Positions 17,223 through 26,922 are shown, counted from the first letter of the stretch. The stretch is DNA of 64,000 bases from Desulfitobacterium dehalogenans ATCC 51507 (GCF_000243155.2 NC_018017.1:1984001-2048000); one strand, 5' to 3'. Numbers and translations: made by a program. Notes: a model not told the origin generated them from the sequence alone.

Positions 17223-18914
17223 TTGGGGAATGAGAAGGAGAAGGAGAGTATCACCTATGCCACAGGGGCGGCGCTTTTGCTGGATTCCCTGGTCCAGGAA
17301 GGAGTAGAAGTCATCTTCGGGTATCCCGGCGGAGCCGTTTTACCCATCTATGACGCTCTGATCAACAGCCCGATACGGCATCTTCTGCCTAGGCATGAGC
17401 AGTCTGCGGTTCATGCAGCCGATGCTTTTGCCCGGGTCAGCGGCAGAGTAGGGGTATGCCTGGCCACTTCCGGACCGGGAGCAACGAATTTAGTCACAGG
17501 GATTGCCAATGCCTATATGGATTCCATACCCATTGTGATCTTGACAGGGCAAGTTCCCACCAGTCTTTTGGGGACGGATTCTTTCCAAGAGGTGGATATT
17601 ACAGGGATTACCCATCCCATCACCAAACATTCTTATCTTGTCAAAGATCCGCGGCAGATCCCCCGGATTGTTAAGGAAGCCTTTTATATTGCCAGTACAG
17701 GACGTCCCGGTCCGGTCTTAATCGACTTGCCCAAAAATGTTCTGGCAGCAACAGAGGTCCGTCCGGCACCGGCGGAACTGAATCTAAAAAGTTATAAGTA
17801 CTTTACCAAAGGGAATGCGGGACAAATCGAAGAGGCAGCCCGGGTCATTGCTCAATCCCAACGTCCGGTCCTCTATGCCGGAGGAGGAGTCATCACCGCC
17901 GGAGCCGGGGAAGTCCTTCAGCAAGTCGTAGAATCCGCCAATCTCCCGGTGGTTACCACCTTGATGGGGATAGGAAGTCTGCCCACAAGCCATCCCAATG
18001 TCTTAGGTATGGTGGGAATGCACGGAACAGTAACGGCAAATTATGCCGTGGATGATTGTGATCTGCTGATTGCCGTAGGGGTCCGTTTTGATGACCGGGT
18101 CACCAGCGGTTTGGGCCACCGTTTTGCCACGAAGGCTAAAATCATTCATATCGACATTGATCCCGCCGAGATTGGTAAAGTCGTAAGAACCAATGTCCCC
18201 ATCGTGGGCAATGCCAAATTGGTTTTGGAAGAGCTTTTGCCTAAGCTCAGCAAACCGGAAATTGCCACCTGGTGGAAACAAATCCGCTTGTGGCAGGAAG
18301 AAAAAACAAAGGTCCATAACCCCAATCTAAATCCCCAGGTGATTATTGAGACCCTGGGTGAAATCGCCGGAGAAGATACCATCGTCACTACCGATGTGGG
18401 TCAGCACCAGATGTGGGCTGCTCAGAATTATCCGGTTCAAGCCGCCCGGCATTTTATTACCAGCGGCGGGTTAGGCACCATGGGCTTTGGACTCCCTGCA
18501 GCCATTGGAGCTCAAGTGGCTGCTCCCGATAGGACGGTCTTTCTGGTTACAGGGGATGGTTCCTTCCAGATGAGCATTCAAGAACTGGCATCCACTGTCC
18601 AATATCAACTTCCTGTGAAGATTATCCTCATGAATAACGGCGTCTTGGGCATGGTTCGCCAGCTGCAAATGGTCTTTTGTGATGAACGCTATAGTCAGAT
18701 TCAGCTTACTGCCAATCCTGATTTTATAAAGATTGCCGAAGCCTACGGCATTCACGGGATTCGCGTTACTGAAATTTCCGAAGTTCGTAACGCTCTCCTG
18801 GAAGCTATGAATCATCCCGGTCCGGTCCTCATGGATTTCGTTATATCCGAAGATGAAGTGGTCTCCCCGATGGTTCCCCCAGGGAAGGGACTCACAGAAA
18901 TGTTGGGGAGGTGA
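17223..18914 (+). CDS. ilvB: Acetolactate synthase, catalytic subunit
   Basis: IlvB condenses two pyruvates, or pyruvate and 2-oxobutyrate, with thiamine diphosphate. The ThDP-activating Glu is residue 59 in LPRHEQSAVHAADA. The cofactor site GDGSFQMSIQEL ... MNNG lies in the C-terminal third. The start is TTG with AAGGAGTGA upstream, 6 bases after ilvD. The C-terminus overlaps the regulatory subunit gene region. The 563 residues are typical for the anabolic enzyme. Confidence 0.96.
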   Translation: MGNEKEKESITYATGAALLLDSLVQEGVEVIFGYPGGAVLPIYDALINSPIRHLLPRHEQSAVHAADAFARVSGRVGVCLATSGPGATNLVTGIANAYMDSIPIVILTGQVPTSLLGTDSFQEVDITGITHPITKHSYLVKDPRQIPRIVKEAFYIASTGRPGPVLIDLPKNVLAATEVRPAPAELNLKSYKYFTKGNAGQIEEAARVIAQSQRPVLYAGGGVITAGAGEVLQQVVESANLPVVTTLMGIGSLPTSHPNVLGMVGMHGTVTANYAVDDCDLLIAVGVRFDDRVTSGLGHRFATKAKIIHIDIDPAEIGKVVRTNVPIVGNAKLVLEELLPKLSKPEIATWWKQIRLWQEEKTKVHNPNLNPQVIIETLGEIAGEDTIVTTDVGQHQMWAAQNYPVQAARHFITSGGLGTMGFGLPAAIGAQVAAPDRTVFLVTGDGSFQMSIQELASTVQYQLPVKIILMNNGVLGMVRQLQMVFCDERYSQIQLTANPDFIKIAEAYGIHGIRVTEISEVRNALLEAMNHPGPVLMDFVISEDEVVSPMVPPGKGLTEMLGR

Positions 18915-18919
18915 GGGAA

Positions 18920-19399
18920 ATGCTGCATACTTTAGCAGTTCTTGTCGAGAATAATCCCGGTGTATTGACCAGGGTGGCCGGATTATTTGCCCGGCGGGCA
19001 TACAATATCAACAGTCTTACCGTGTGTCAGACTGAAAACCCCGCCATTTCCCGGATGACCATCGTGGTTGATGGGGATGATACGGTCATTGAGCAGGTTT
19101 CCAAGCAGCTTCATAAGCTGGTGGTGGTCCATAAAGTGACGGACTTGACCAACGAGACAGTGGTGGATCGGGAGCTGGCTTTAATCCGCATCAAGGTGAA
19201 AGCGGATACCCGTCTGGAAGTCCTGCAAATCGTGGATGTCTTCCGGGGCAGAGTGGTGGATATGGGACGAAGCAACCTGACCGTGGAGCTCACCGGTGAC
19301 GAAGAGAAAATCGATGCCTTTGTAAGAACGATACGTCCCTTTGGGTTAATGGAACTGGTACGGACAGGGAAGATTGCCATAACCCGTTTAGACAGTTGA
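18920..19399 (+). CDS. ilvN: Acetolactate synthase, regulatory subunit
   Basis: This 159-residue protein starts with an ACT domain (LAVLVENNPGVLTRVAGLFARRAYNINSL spread over residues 4-32) that binds valine and controls IlvB. A C-terminal ACT-like half follows. The ATG at 18920 has GGGAGGTGAGGG upstream; a GTG at 18911 overlapping the ilvB stop is an alternative. It ends the first ilv transcription block before the separate ilvC promoter. Confidence 0.94.
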   Translation: MLHTLAVLVENNPGVLTRVAGLFARRAYNINSLTVCQTENPAISRMTIVVDGDDTVIEQVSKQLHKLVVVHKVTDLTNETVVDRELALIRIKVKADTRLEVLQIVDVFRGRVVDMGRSNLTVELTGDEEKIDAFVRTIRPFGLMELVRTGKIAITRLDS

Positions 19400-19466
19400 T
19401 CCGGCAGTTTTGTAAAAATATTTCTAATATACAGAGTTGTTATAAAAGCACTAAAATTGTCGTTTA

Positions 19467-19498
19467 CTGTTGTACAACAGGGCTCTTTATGCTATTAT
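19467..19498 (+). promoter_or_regulatory. ilvC promoter with a palindrome over the -35 box
   Basis: TTGTAC (19470-19475) and TATTAT (19493-19498) are 17 bases apart. The perfect 14-base palindrome CTGTTGTACAACAG (19467-19480) covers the -35 box, which suggests a repressor or activator site. It does not resemble a CodY box. Confidence 0.7.
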
Positions 19499-19608
19499 GA
19501 AACAGTACATTTAATCCTTACGTTTCACTATTTCTTAGAAATGCATCTCAAGCCGGCAAAAATTATATTAAGTTAATCCTCTAGGGATTCAAAAAGGAGC
19601 GTTTTATC

Positions 19609-20607
19609 ATGGCAAAAATGTATTATGATTCCGATGCAACCTTAGAATTACTCCAAGGCAAAACCATTGCAGTGATGGGTTATGGAAGCCAAGGTCATGC
19701 TCAAGCCCTGAACTTAAAAGATTCCGGTCTTAATGTCGTTGTCGGTCTTCGTGCTGATTCCCGCCGCTGGAAACAAGCGGAAGCAGCCGGCCTGAAAGTT
19801 GCTACCGTAGCTGAAGCTGCGGCTCAGGCCGATGTGATCCAAATCCTTCTCCCCGATGAGCGTCAGGCCTCCGTCTATGAAAACGAAATCAAACCCCATC
19901 TTACAGCGGGTAAATGCTTAGTATTCTCCCACGGCTTCAATATCCATTTTGGTCAAATCGTACCTCCTGCCGATGTGGATGTCTTTATGGTCGCTCCCAA
20001 AAGCCCAGGACATCTGGTGCGCAGAACCTATGAAGAGGGTGCCGGAGTCCCTGGATTGATCGCCATTCATCAAGATGCCAGCGGCCGCGCTTATGATCTG
20101 GCTTTGGCTTACGCCAAAGGAATCGGCTGTACCCGGGCAGGAGTCCTGGAGACCACGTTTAAAGAAGAAACGGAAACCGATCTCTTTGGAGAGCAAGCTG
20201 TACTCTGCGGTGGGGTATCCGAATTGATTAAAGCCGGTTTTGATACTTTAGTGGAAGCCGGCTACCAACCGGAAAGCGCTTATTTTGAGTGCTTACATGA
20301 AATGAAGCTGATTGTTGACCTCATCTATGAAGGCGGTCTAAGCCGGATGCGTTATTCCATATCCGATACCGCTGAATATGGGGATATGATGATCGGCAAA
20401 CGCATCATCACTGATGAAACCCGCAAGGAAATGAAAAAAGTCCTTGCTGAAATCCAGGATGGAACCTTTGCCAAGAACTGGCTCTTAGAGAACCAAATCA
20501 ACCGTCCCACCTTTAATGCCATCGAACGTAAAGATGCTGAACATCCCATCGAAAAAGTGGGAGCTGAGCTCCGCGGCATGATGCCCTTCATCAAAAAACG
20601 CGATTAG
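19609..20607 (+). CDS. ilvC: Ketol-acid reductoisomerase
   Basis: IlvC converts acetohydroxy acids to dihydroxy acids with NADPH and Mg2+. The N-terminal cofactor site is [15 protein letters not shown], followed by [12 protein letters not shown], whose Ser/Arg residues fit NADPH preference. The catalytic acid segment [10 protein letters not shown] and [14 protein letters not shown] are present. The 332 residues are the short class I form. It has its own promoter 110 bases upstream and AAAGGAG before the ATG. Confidence 0.96.
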   Translation: MAKMYYDSDATLELLQGKTIAVMGYGSQGHAQALNLKDSGLNVVVGLRADSRRWKQAEAAGLKVATVAEAAAQADVIQILLPDERQASVYENEIKPHLTAGKCLVFSHGFNIHFGQIVPPADVDVFMVAPKSPGHLVRRTYEEGAGVPGLIAIHQDASGRAYDLALAYAKGIGCTRAGVLETTFKEETETDLFGEQAVLCGGVSELIKAGFDTLVEAGYQPESAYFECLHEMKLIVDLIYEGGLSRMRYSISDTAEYGDMMIGKRIITDETRKEMKKVLAEIQDGTFAKNWLLENQINRPTFNAIERKDAEHPIEKVGAELRGMMPFIKKRD

Positions 20608-20749
20608 TCTTGCCCCTAAGTTCATATAGTATCGAAAATCCCCCACCCTGCCACCTTTTTAGTCTTCTCCCGGAAATGGTTCAACCTAACCAAGAGATCG
20701 TTGGAAAAATTATTTGCTTATGAGATCAGACTTGTTGATTCGATATGAA

Positions 20750-20779
20750 ATGCGCTTTGTTCGTAATAACAAAGCGCAT
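20750..20779 (+). repeat. Perfect 12-bp hairpin in the leuC leader
   Basis: ATGCGCTTTGTT and its exact complement are separated by a 6-base loop and end about 15 bases before the leuC ribosome site. No T-run follows, so it is not a simple terminator. It may control leuC translation or act as a processing site between ilvC and leuC. Confidence 0.6.
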
Positions 20780-20810
20780 AGTTCTATCAAGAGGAAAGGA
20801 ATTGAGATGT

Positions 20811-22076
20811 ATGGGAATGACCATCACTGAGAAAATTCTTGCCGAGCATGCCGGTCTGGACAGGGTGGTACCCGGTCAATTGGTTACTGCCCAGCTGGAC
20901 CTGGCCTTGGCCAATGATATAACCGGCCCGGTCTCGATCCGGGAATTTGAAAAATTCGGCGTGGAAACCGTCTGGGACAAGACCAAAGTGGCCTTGGTTC
21001 CCGATCATTTCACCCCTAACAAAGATATAGCCTCTGCAGAATTAAGCAAAACCTTAAGAGAGTTTGCCAAGAAACAGGGGATTGTTCATTACTGGGAACA
21101 AGGACGGGTGGGAGTCGAACACTGTCTTCTTCCCGAACAAGGAGTGACTCTGCCCGGCGATGTCATCATCGGGGCAGATTCTCACACCTGTACCTACGGC
21201 GCTTTGGGGGCTTTTGCCACTGGAGTGGGAAGCACGGATCTAGCCGCCGGCATGGCCACAGGGGAGGCTTGGTTCAGAGTTCCTGAATCCATAAAGTTCA
21301 TATTCAAAGGAACACATTTCCAACCTTGGGTCAGCGGTAAGGATTTGATTCTTTACGCTATCGGCAAAATCGGGGTGGACGGCGCTCGCTATCGGGCCAT
21401 GGAATTCACTGGGGAGGGTATCGCAGCCTTGTCCATGGACGGCCGCCTAACTATGTGCAATATGGCCGTGGAAGCGGGAGCCAAGAATGGCATTATTGCC
21501 CCGGATGAAAAGACCCTGGCCTATGTGAATGAACGGGCAAAACGTCCCTATAAAGTCTATCACAGTGATCCAAATGCTCAGTATGAGGAAGTCTATGAAT
21601 GGGATGTGGCCGATATTCCCCTTCAAGTGGCCTTCCCCCATCTGCCCGAGAATTCCAAACCCGTCGGGGAAGGGAAAGGGATTAAAATCGATCAAGTGGT
21701 CATTGGTTCCTGTACCAATGGCCGTCTGGAAGATCTGCAAGTGGCTGCCCACATCCTTAAGGGCCAAAAAGTCCATGGAGATGTGCGCTTGATTGTCATA
21801 CCCGGGACTCAGGAGATTTATAAGCAAGCCATGAAAGAAGGACTCCTCGATATCTTTATCGATGCGGGAGCTGTGGTCAGCACTCCCACCTGCGGACCTT
21901 GCTTAGGCGGATATATGGGAATTCTGGCCAAAGGAGAAAGAGCCCTCTCCACCACCAACCGGAACTTCGTAGGACGGATGGGTCACCCGGAAAGTGAGGT
22001 CTACCTGTCCGGACCGGCTGTAGCGGCAGCATCCGCAGTAACCGGAGAAATCTCACATCCTGAGGAGGTGTTATAA
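20811..22076 (+). CDS. leuC: 3-isopropylmalate dehydratase, large subunit
   Basis: LeuC with LeuD isomerises isopropylmalate in leucine synthesis. It is an aconitase-family [4Fe-4S] protein of 421 residues with cluster cysteines in [29 protein letters not shown] and [10 protein letters not shown]. The open frame runs upstream to 20745 through the leader hairpin, but AAAGGA and the protein family support the ATG at 20811. The stop overlaps the leuD start by one base. Confidence 0.95.
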   Translation: MGMTITEKILAEHAGLDRVVPGQLVTAQLDLALANDITGPVSIREFEKFGVETVWDKTKVALVPDHFTPNKDIASAELSKTLREFAKKQGIVHYWEQGRVGVEHCLLPEQGVTLPGDVIIGADSHTCTYGALGAFATGVGSTDLAAGMATGEAWFRVPESIKFIFKGTHFQPWVSGKDLILYAIGKIGVDGARYRAMEFTGEGIAALSMDGRLTMCNMAVEAGAKNGIIAPDEKTLAYVNERAKRPYKVYHSDPNAQYEEVYEWDVADIPLQVAFPHLPENSKPVGEGKGIKIDQVVIGSCTNGRLEDLQVAAHILKGQKVHGDVRLIVIPGTQEIYKQAMKEGLLDIFIDAGAVVSTPTCGPCLGGYMGILAKGERALSTTNRNFVGRMGHPESEVYLSGPAVAAASAVTGEISHPEEVL

Positions 22077-22564
22077 TGGCCAAGGCCTGGAAATTCGGAG
22101 ATGATATCGACACCGATGTCATTATACCGGCACGTTACTTGAATCAAAACACCCCGGAACATTTAGCGGCTCATTGCATGGAAGACGCTGATCCCAATTT
22201 TGCCCAAGAGGTAAAACCCGGAGACGTGATCATCGGCGGAAAAAACTTTGGCTGCGGCTCTTCCCGGGAGCATGCTCCGGCGGCCATTAAGGCGGCAGGG
22301 GTGAAAGCGGTTATCGCCGACTCCTATGCCCGGATTTTTTATCGGAACGCTCTGAACATCGGCATGCCTATTCTGGAATGTCCGGAGGCTGTTCGAGGGA
22401 TTGAAGCAGGGGATGAGGTCTCTGTAGATTTGGAGACCGGAAAGATTGTGAATCTGACCAGGAATACTGAATTTGAAGCTCGGCCTTTCCCGCCCTTTAT
22501 GCAGGATCTGATCAAAGCAGGGGGACTTATTCCATATGTGAAGGGGAGACGTGAACATGCCTAA
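22076..22564 (+). CDS. leuD: 3-isopropylmalate dehydratase, small subunit
   Basis: LeuD is the swivel-domain partner of LeuC. The 162-residue protein shows [16 protein letters not shown] and the loop [18 protein letters not shown] typical of the family. It overlaps leuC at TAATG and leuB by 8 bases, so the three genes are tightly coupled in translation. Confidence 0.95.
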   Translation: MAKAWKFGDDIDTDVIIPARYLNQNTPEHLAAHCMEDADPNFAQEVKPGDVIIGGKNFGCGSSREHAPAAIKAAGVKAVIADSYARIFYRNALNIGMPILECPEAVRGIEAGDEVSVDLETGKIVNLTRNTEFEARPFPPFMQDLIKAGGLIPYVKGRREHA

Positions 22565-23615
22565 AATTGCGGTATTGCCCGGAGATGGCATCGGACAAGA
22601 GATTATTCCTCAGGCCGTACGGGTACTGAAAGCGGTCCTAGCAGAAAAAGAGGCTGACTTTGAGTTCCAGGACTATCCCGTAGGGGGAGCGGCTATCGAA
22701 TTGGTGGGTAAAGCCTTGCCTGACGAGACCTTAAAGGCTTGCCAGGAAGCCGACGCGGTTCTTTTAGGTGCAGTCGGGGGACCCCAATGGGATCATCTCC
22801 CTGCCTCGAAACGGCCGGAAACAGCGGCTCTCTTAGGATTGCGCAAAGGACTGAACTTCTATGCCAATATCCGTCCCGTGCGTATGATTCCAAGCTTGCT
22901 CGCCACTTCTACCCTTAAAGAGGACGTGCTGGATGGGGTGGATATGGTGGTCATTCGGGAATTGACCGGAGGGGTTTATTTCGGAGAAAAAGGCCGCTCA
23001 GAGAATCCACGCTCCGCTTATGATCGGATGAGCTATACGGAGGAAGAGATAAGGCGTATCCTGGTCCAAGGCTTTGAGACAGCCATGCTCCGCGATAAAA
23101 AGCTCTGCTCCGTGGATAAAGCCAATGTCCTGGAAACCTCCCGCCTCTGGAGAGAGATGGCGAATGAACTTTCTAAGGATTATCCGGAAGTGGAACTAAC
23201 TCATATGTATGTGGATAATGCAGCCATGCAATTGGTCCGCAACCCTAAGCAGTTTGATGTCATCGTCACGGAGAACATGTTCGGGGATATTCTCACTGAC
23301 CTGGCTTCTATGTTGGGGGGCTCCATCGGTATGCTCTCTTCTGCAAGCTTGAGCGGTACCCAAGGGATGTATGAACCGGCTCATGGTTCCGCGCCCGATA
23401 TCGCCGGCAAGAACCTGGCCAATCCACTGGCTACTATTCTTTCCGTAGCCCTGATGCTTCGGTATTCCTTTGGTATGGAGGACGAAGCCCTGCGCATCGA
23501 GAAGGCTGTAGAGAAGGTTTTGGAGCAAGGGTATCGGACCGGAGACCTGGCTCAGGCAGGGGATAAACTTGTGGGAACGGTGGAAATGGGCGATGCAGTG
23601 CTGGCCGCGCTGTGA
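22557..23615 (+). CDS. leuB: 3-isopropylmalate dehydrogenase
   Basis: LeuB oxidises and decarboxylates 3-isopropylmalate with NAD+. The 352-residue sequence has [17 protein letters not shown], the [14 protein letters not shown] motif and the coenzyme loop [18 protein letters not shown]. The ATG at 22557 is 8 bases after AAGGGGAG, so it is preferred over the GTG at 22551. It ends the leu block. A terminator follows at 23661. Confidence 0.96.
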   Translation: MPKIAVLPGDGIGQEIIPQAVRVLKAVLAEKEADFEFQDYPVGGAAIELVGKALPDETLKACQEADAVLLGAVGGPQWDHLPASKRPETAALLGLRKGLNFYANIRPVRMIPSLLATSTLKEDVLDGVDMVVIRELTGGVYFGEKGRSENPRSAYDRMSYTEEEIRRILVQGFETAMLRDKKLCSVDKANVLETSRLWREMANELSKDYPEVELTHMYVDNAAMQLVRNPKQFDVIVTENMFGDILTDLASMLGGSIGMLSSASLSGTQGMYEPAHGSAPDIAGKNLANPLATILSVALMLRYSFGMEDEALRIEKAVEKVLEQGYRTGDLAQAGDKLVGTVEMGDAVLAAL

Positions 23616-23660
23616 GGCTTATTTAGCGCCTTTTTTCAGTAAAAAGCTATTTAACAAAAG

Positions 23661-23700
23661 AACCTCCATGTTAATGAATGGCATGGAGGTTTCTTTGTTT
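23661..23700 (+). terminator. Terminator after leuB
   Basis: AACCTCCATG and its complement form a 10-bp stem with an 11-base loop, followed by TCTTTGTTT. Confidence 0.8.
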
Positions 23701-23727
23701 AATCTCGGCAGGCAACGTATTTTGGGC

Positions 23728-24096
23728 TTAGATTATTTTGAGCTTCTTTTCAATCTCGTCGACTCTTTTCTCAAGTAAGTCGATCCTGGCATGGTCTTCG
23801 TTGAGTTCTCCCACAGCTTGCCAAGTTAAATCTACTTTTGTACTTAGGTTATCCAGTTTTCTGTGTATTTCTCTGTTGTCTGCTCTGAGAGCCTTGATAT
23901 CCGACTCCATTTTTTCCTGGCCGTTCTTGAGTCCTTTGATATCAGATTCCATCTTCACTTGGCCGTTCTTGAGTCCTTTGATATCAGATTCCATCTTCAC
24001 TTGGCCGTTCCTGAGCCCTTTGATATCAGATTCCATTCTCTCCTGGCCTTTTTCAAGGCCTTCTAACTTCTTAAAAATTAGTTCCAAATAATCCAC
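23728..24096 (-). CDS. Coiled-coil protein with 14-residue tandem repeats
   Basis: This 122-residue protein is almost wholly predicted coiled coil. Residues 21-62 are three copies of a 14-residue unit of the type MESDIKGLKNGQVK, with a partial fourth copy (MESDIKAL) after it. The C-terminus continues as a heptad-like helix (LEKRVDEIEKKLKII). The start is GTG with AAGGAGGG about 10 bases upstream. No catalytic motif or membrane segment is seen. Related repeat proteins are widespread in Desulfitobacterium-like genomes as hypothetical proteins. Its function is unknown. Confidence 0.75.
   Translation of the reverse strand: MDYLELIFKKLEGLEKGQERMESDIKGLRNGQVKMESDIKGLKNGQVKMESDIKGLKNGQEKMESDIKALRADNREIHRKLDNLSTKVDLTWQAVGELNEDHARIDLLEKRVDEIEKKLKII
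23887..24036. repeat. 42-bp in-frame tandem repeat
   Basis: Three full units and part of a fourth, each 42 bases, lie inside the coiled-coil gene. The units are nearly identical in DNA, so copy number could change by slippage while the frame is kept. Confidence 0.85.
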
Positions 24097-24359
24097 CCGT
24101 TCTATCCCTCCTTCAATACAAAGTTCCCTTTATCTGGAGTGTCAAGTTCAATTCACTATGTTGTATTTTTAGCTTAATAGTCATCTTTTTAAAAGTCAAG
24201 AAGTTATTGGAAGGTTTGCTAATTATGGTTTTTTTTGGTTGCTGGAGTGAATAATATCTATTTAGGAATACTAAAGATGAACCTGGCAATGCTGCAACGA
24301 CTTTAATCGGATTTAATCTTTTCGGAGACCATGAATATTTAACCCGGCAAAAACACATG

Positions 24360-24850
24360 ATAATGTCGAAGGGTACGTAATGGTTGAGCCAAGATTTATA
24401 TGTGCTTCATAATAGGGGTGTATATAGGTCGGTCAAAGATGATTTATAGGCGTCCGTTTATAAATTGTCGGAGAGAAGATTCTTGTGGGTAGGGAAAAGC
24501 TCTTAGTTAGTCGACTAATCTTGATTATCTAAGGGTTCCAACTTATCTTCAAGGGTCGAGCTAAGATTGTGCTGGGTTTTGGAAGACTTTTTGTATATAG
24601 AGATACACTCCAAAGGTGCATAGCTATATATAAATTTTTCGGTCTTGTTTAGCCGTAAGGTTAAACAAGGTCGGGTAGATATCCAGTATGGTCGAACGAA
24701 CCATCAATTGAGGTGGCGATTCTGCTTAGCCATAGTCGCAAGATTATGTCTAGGTAATAAGTTATCTCACTTGGTGCAAGGTAGATCATTGCGTGCTCTT
24801 CATAATACCTTTATGAAACGGTTGAACCATTATGGTTGCTTTATATGAAA
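24360..24850 (+). ncRNA. Candidate large structured RNA, family not identified
   Basis: About 500 bases without a credible gene hold many local hairpins. The clearest is an 11-bp stem, CTTGTTTAGCC and its complement (one G-U pair), capped by a GUAA tetraloop at 24650-24675. The GNRA loop exists only on the plus strand. Others include ATGGT/ACCAT (about 24688-24704), AAGGTA/TACCTT (about 24779-24813) and AACCA/TGGTT (about 24823-24835). The block ends at a terminator. Its size is near those of the OLE and ROOL RNA classes, but I cannot match it to either. No promoter is certain, so transcription is inferred. Confidence 0.45.
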
Positions 24851-24854
24851 AATA

Positions 24855-24905
24855 AAAACCCTCCTCGCTCTATTATTGAATAGATATGAGGAAGGGTTTT
24901 GTTTT
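24855..24905. terminator. Bidirectional terminator
   Basis: AAAACCCTcCTC pairs with GAGgAAGGGTTTT, with an inner CTATT/AATAG stem. T-rich tails follow on both strands (GTTTTGTTTTG on plus, TATTTTT on minus). It can end the DUF4317 transcript from the right and the candidate RNA from the left. Confidence 0.75.
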
Positions 24906-24972
24906 GTTGATTGTGATATTTCAGTTCTTTTGCAGCTTGGGTTAGTTGTGATAGCATTCAACCTGAAAGCTT

Positions 24973-26136
24973 TTAAAAAGCCTCGGTGCTTAACTCAAAG
25001 CCTTCAAGATTGACAGTCTCATCAATTTCAATAAGCAAATACCGTTTTCCGTCTCTCTTGACTTGTTTGATATTCCGTAAGTCCTGAGGGTTTACGGAAA
25101 TACTCACCGTGTTATTCTCGATTTTTAGAGACTTTCCCTTAAAGTTAGGTACGATGTTGGAAGCCTTAAATTCATAGTTCTCCGTTCCCGTGACTTTCAT
25201 GAAAGCGGTTTCTAATCCCTGAGTGTTTTCAACCCCGCTGACCTGAAGAATTTTTTCCATATCCCTTAATCCAACACTGGGGATATCTGAGCTTTCTTCT
25301 TCTTCATTCCTCGTGATCATCGTGTTTAGGCTTTCATAGATACTGGCGATCTTCTCCGGTTCGATTTCCTTTCCCGCGACTTCTTGAACGATTTCAAGAA
25401 ATTGCTCCTTTTCGGTTTGAGCCGTCCTTTGAAAATCGCATCCCAAGACCTTGGCTAAAAACTCCGGGTTGGGGACATTGGCCTTATTAGAGTAATAGAC
25501 TACTTTATTCACATCGGCTGAATCATCACTCCAGGCAGGGAACATAAACCCATCTAAGGGAGCAGACAGATTGATGGTGACATCTATAGGTATATCGGCC
25601 TTGAACAATCGATCCTCAAAATCGAATTTTAGAGCAGTTTTGGGAAGCATGACAGGATTAATACTCCCCATTAAAAATTCAAAGGAAAATACCACGTCAT
25701 CCAGCCCTGATTCATCCTCGGTATAGTCCTTCTTTGAGGGCTTATAGACCTCACCCCGCAAAAAAGTAATCATATAATCCCCTTCATAGTGACAACTCTC
25801 AATGACCCTATGAGCAACCTTTTCAGTTCCTTCAGCGAAATGATGAGGTTGTAATGTTTCAATGAGTGCTCTTTGGGTGGGGTTTTGCCCTAATTTATTA
25901 TCCGAAAACTCCAGTTCAAAAACTTTGGAATCGAGAGGCCCTGTGAGCAGCTTTTTAAAATTCTTAAGATAGAGATCCTGCTTTTGGGCATCCATTCTTT
26001 CGAAATACTCTTTTTCTGTACCGATGATTTGTTTTAAATCTCCTTTGACATAAATGCTTACTACCTCGGCAAGCTTTAGTTTCGTATTATCCATTTTAAA
26101 TTCTTTGCGTATGCTTGCTACATCGTTTTTATTCAT
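24973..26136 (-). CDS. DUF4317 family protein
   Basis: This 387-residue soluble protein starts MNKNDVASIRKEFKMDNTKL, the usual opening of DUF4317. It contains a YYSNKANVPNPEFL segment and a C-terminal beta-rich part (VSISVNPQDLRNIKQVKRDGKRYLLIEID). No signal peptide or membrane segment is seen. AGGAGC precedes the ATG. It stands alone with a promoter and a downstream bidirectional terminator. The family has no known function. Confidence 0.8.
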   Translation of the reverse strand: MNKNDVASIRKEFKMDNTKLKLAEVVSIYVKGDLKQIIGTEKEYFERMDAQKQDLYLKNFKKLLTGPLDSKVFELEFSDNKLGQNPTQRALIETLQPHHFAEGTEKVAHRVIESCHYEGDYMITFLRGEVYKPSKKDYTEDESGLDDVVFSFEFLMGSINPVMLPKTALKFDFEDRLFKADIPIDVTINLSAPLDGFMFPAWSDDSADVNKVVYYSNKANVPNPEFLAKVLGCDFQRTAQTEKEQFLEIVQEVAGKEIEPEKIASIYESLNTMITRNEEEESSDIPSVGLRDMEKILQVSGVENTQGLETAFMKVTGTENYEFKASNIVPNFKGKSLKIENNTVSISVNPQDLRNIKQVKRDGKRYLLIEIDETVNLEGFELSTEAF

Positions 26137-26168
26137 CTCGATTGCTCCTTCTGTTTAACACTTATATT

Positions 26169-26198
26169 AAAGTAGCAAATTTTATGGATTGGAGTCAA
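26169..26198 (-). promoter_or_regulatory. Promoter of the DUF4317 gene
   Basis: On the minus strand TTGACT (26193-26198) and TACTTT (26169-26174) are 18 bases apart with a TGC just before the -10 box. Confidence 0.5.
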
Positions 26199-26199
26199 T

Positions 26200-26241
26200 A
26201 AAAAAAGCACCTCCCGGCCTAAAGCGGATTGGGGAGGTGCT
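26200..26241 (-). terminator. Terminator of the HTH/membrane protein unit
   Basis: AGCACCTCCC and its complement form a 10-bp stem. On the minus strand a run of seven T follows. Confidence 0.85.
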
Positions 26242-26249
26242 GCATAAAG

Positions 26250-26696
26250 TTAACGGTCATCATCAAATTCCATTTCATATTTATGGGCCTTGTGCTGATT
26301 GTATCGGTTGGTGATAAAGTAAACAGCCAGGAATAAAACCATAAACAAAGCTAAGAAAGTCAGGGGCCCTTGCCAGTCACCTATCGGGGAGCGTTGGAAC
26401 AATCCGTAGATGGACAGGGCGAAAGTAACAAAAAGCATGGCCGAGACCATAACCAGGTTATTACGTGATTCTTTGCTTCCCCGCTGACTGTAGATACCAA
26501 CCTTTAAGGTATGCAGGCGAATGAACTGATAGAGGGGGAAGAAGATCAGGATCAGGTATTCCGTCATGCACTCTTTAAGTCCCATATTGTAGATAAATGT
26601 TTTGACGATAAAGGACAGTGCTACACCAATAAGAATGATCACGGCTATTTCACTGCGAACCTTCTGCTGGACTTGTTCAATTCTTTCATCTTTCAT
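26250..26696 (-). CDS. DUF6773-like membrane protein
   Basis: This 148-residue protein starts MKDERIEQVQQKVRSE and has four hydrophobic segments (about residues 19-38, 45-62, 82-100 and 109-128). The basic, histidine-containing tail YNQHKAHKYEMEFDDD is probably cytoplasmic. The start at 26696 has GGGAGGATG upstream and overlaps the HTH gene by 11 bases; an in-frame start at 26723 is less likely. It is the partner of the regulator before it. The family name is a tentative recognition; no function is known. Confidence 0.65.
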   Translation of the reverse strand: MKDERIEQVQQKVRSEIAVIILIGVALSFIVKTFIYNMGLKECMTEYLILIFFPLYQFIRLHTLKVGIYSQRGSKESRNNLVMVSAMLFVTFALSIYGLFQRSPIGDWQGPLTFLALFMVLFLAVYFITNRYNQHKAHKYEMEFDDDR

Positions 26697-26895
26697 GCTT
26701 ATCATCCTCCCAAAAAAGATCATTTAAAGTTTTGCCAAGGGCTTTGCAAATGGCTATGCATAACTGCAAAGAAGGGTTGAATTTACCGGCCTCGATCATA
26801 CCGATGGTCTGGCGTGTTACTCCCACGGTTTCGGCCAATTGCTCCTGGGACATATCTAAGCCAGCCCGTGCCGCCTTTAATCTAAGGTTTTTCAA
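26686..26895 (-). CDS. XRE-family HTH regulator
   Basis: This 69-residue protein carries one HTH domain: LDMSQEQLAETVGVTRQTIGMIEAGKFNPSLQL over about residues 12-44. The best start is a TTG at 26895 with AAGGAGGAGG 8 bases upstream; the open frame continues to 26934 through the promoter region. It overlaps the downstream membrane protein gene. The pair resembles the XRE/DUF2975 unit at 11.1 kb in layout, here with the regulator gene first. Confidence 0.87.
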   Translation of the reverse strand: MKNLRLKAARAGLDMSQEQLAETVGVTRQTIGMIEAGKFNPSLQLCIAICKALGKTLNDLFWEDDKHER

Positions 26896-26922
26896 TAGTC
26901 TTTCCTCCTCCTTACAGTACAT

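Noticed and set aside
23887-24036. Possible CRISPR array
   Set aside because: The units are directly adjacent, of 42 bases without spacers, and code in frame for a coiled coil.
24113-24358. 81-codon open frame on the minus strand
   Set aside because: No ribosome site or motif. It covers the AT-rich spacer upstream of the coiled-coil gene.
24645-24848. 67-codon open frame
   Set aside because: It overlaps the strongest RNA-like hairpins, has no ribosome site and has no recognisable motif.
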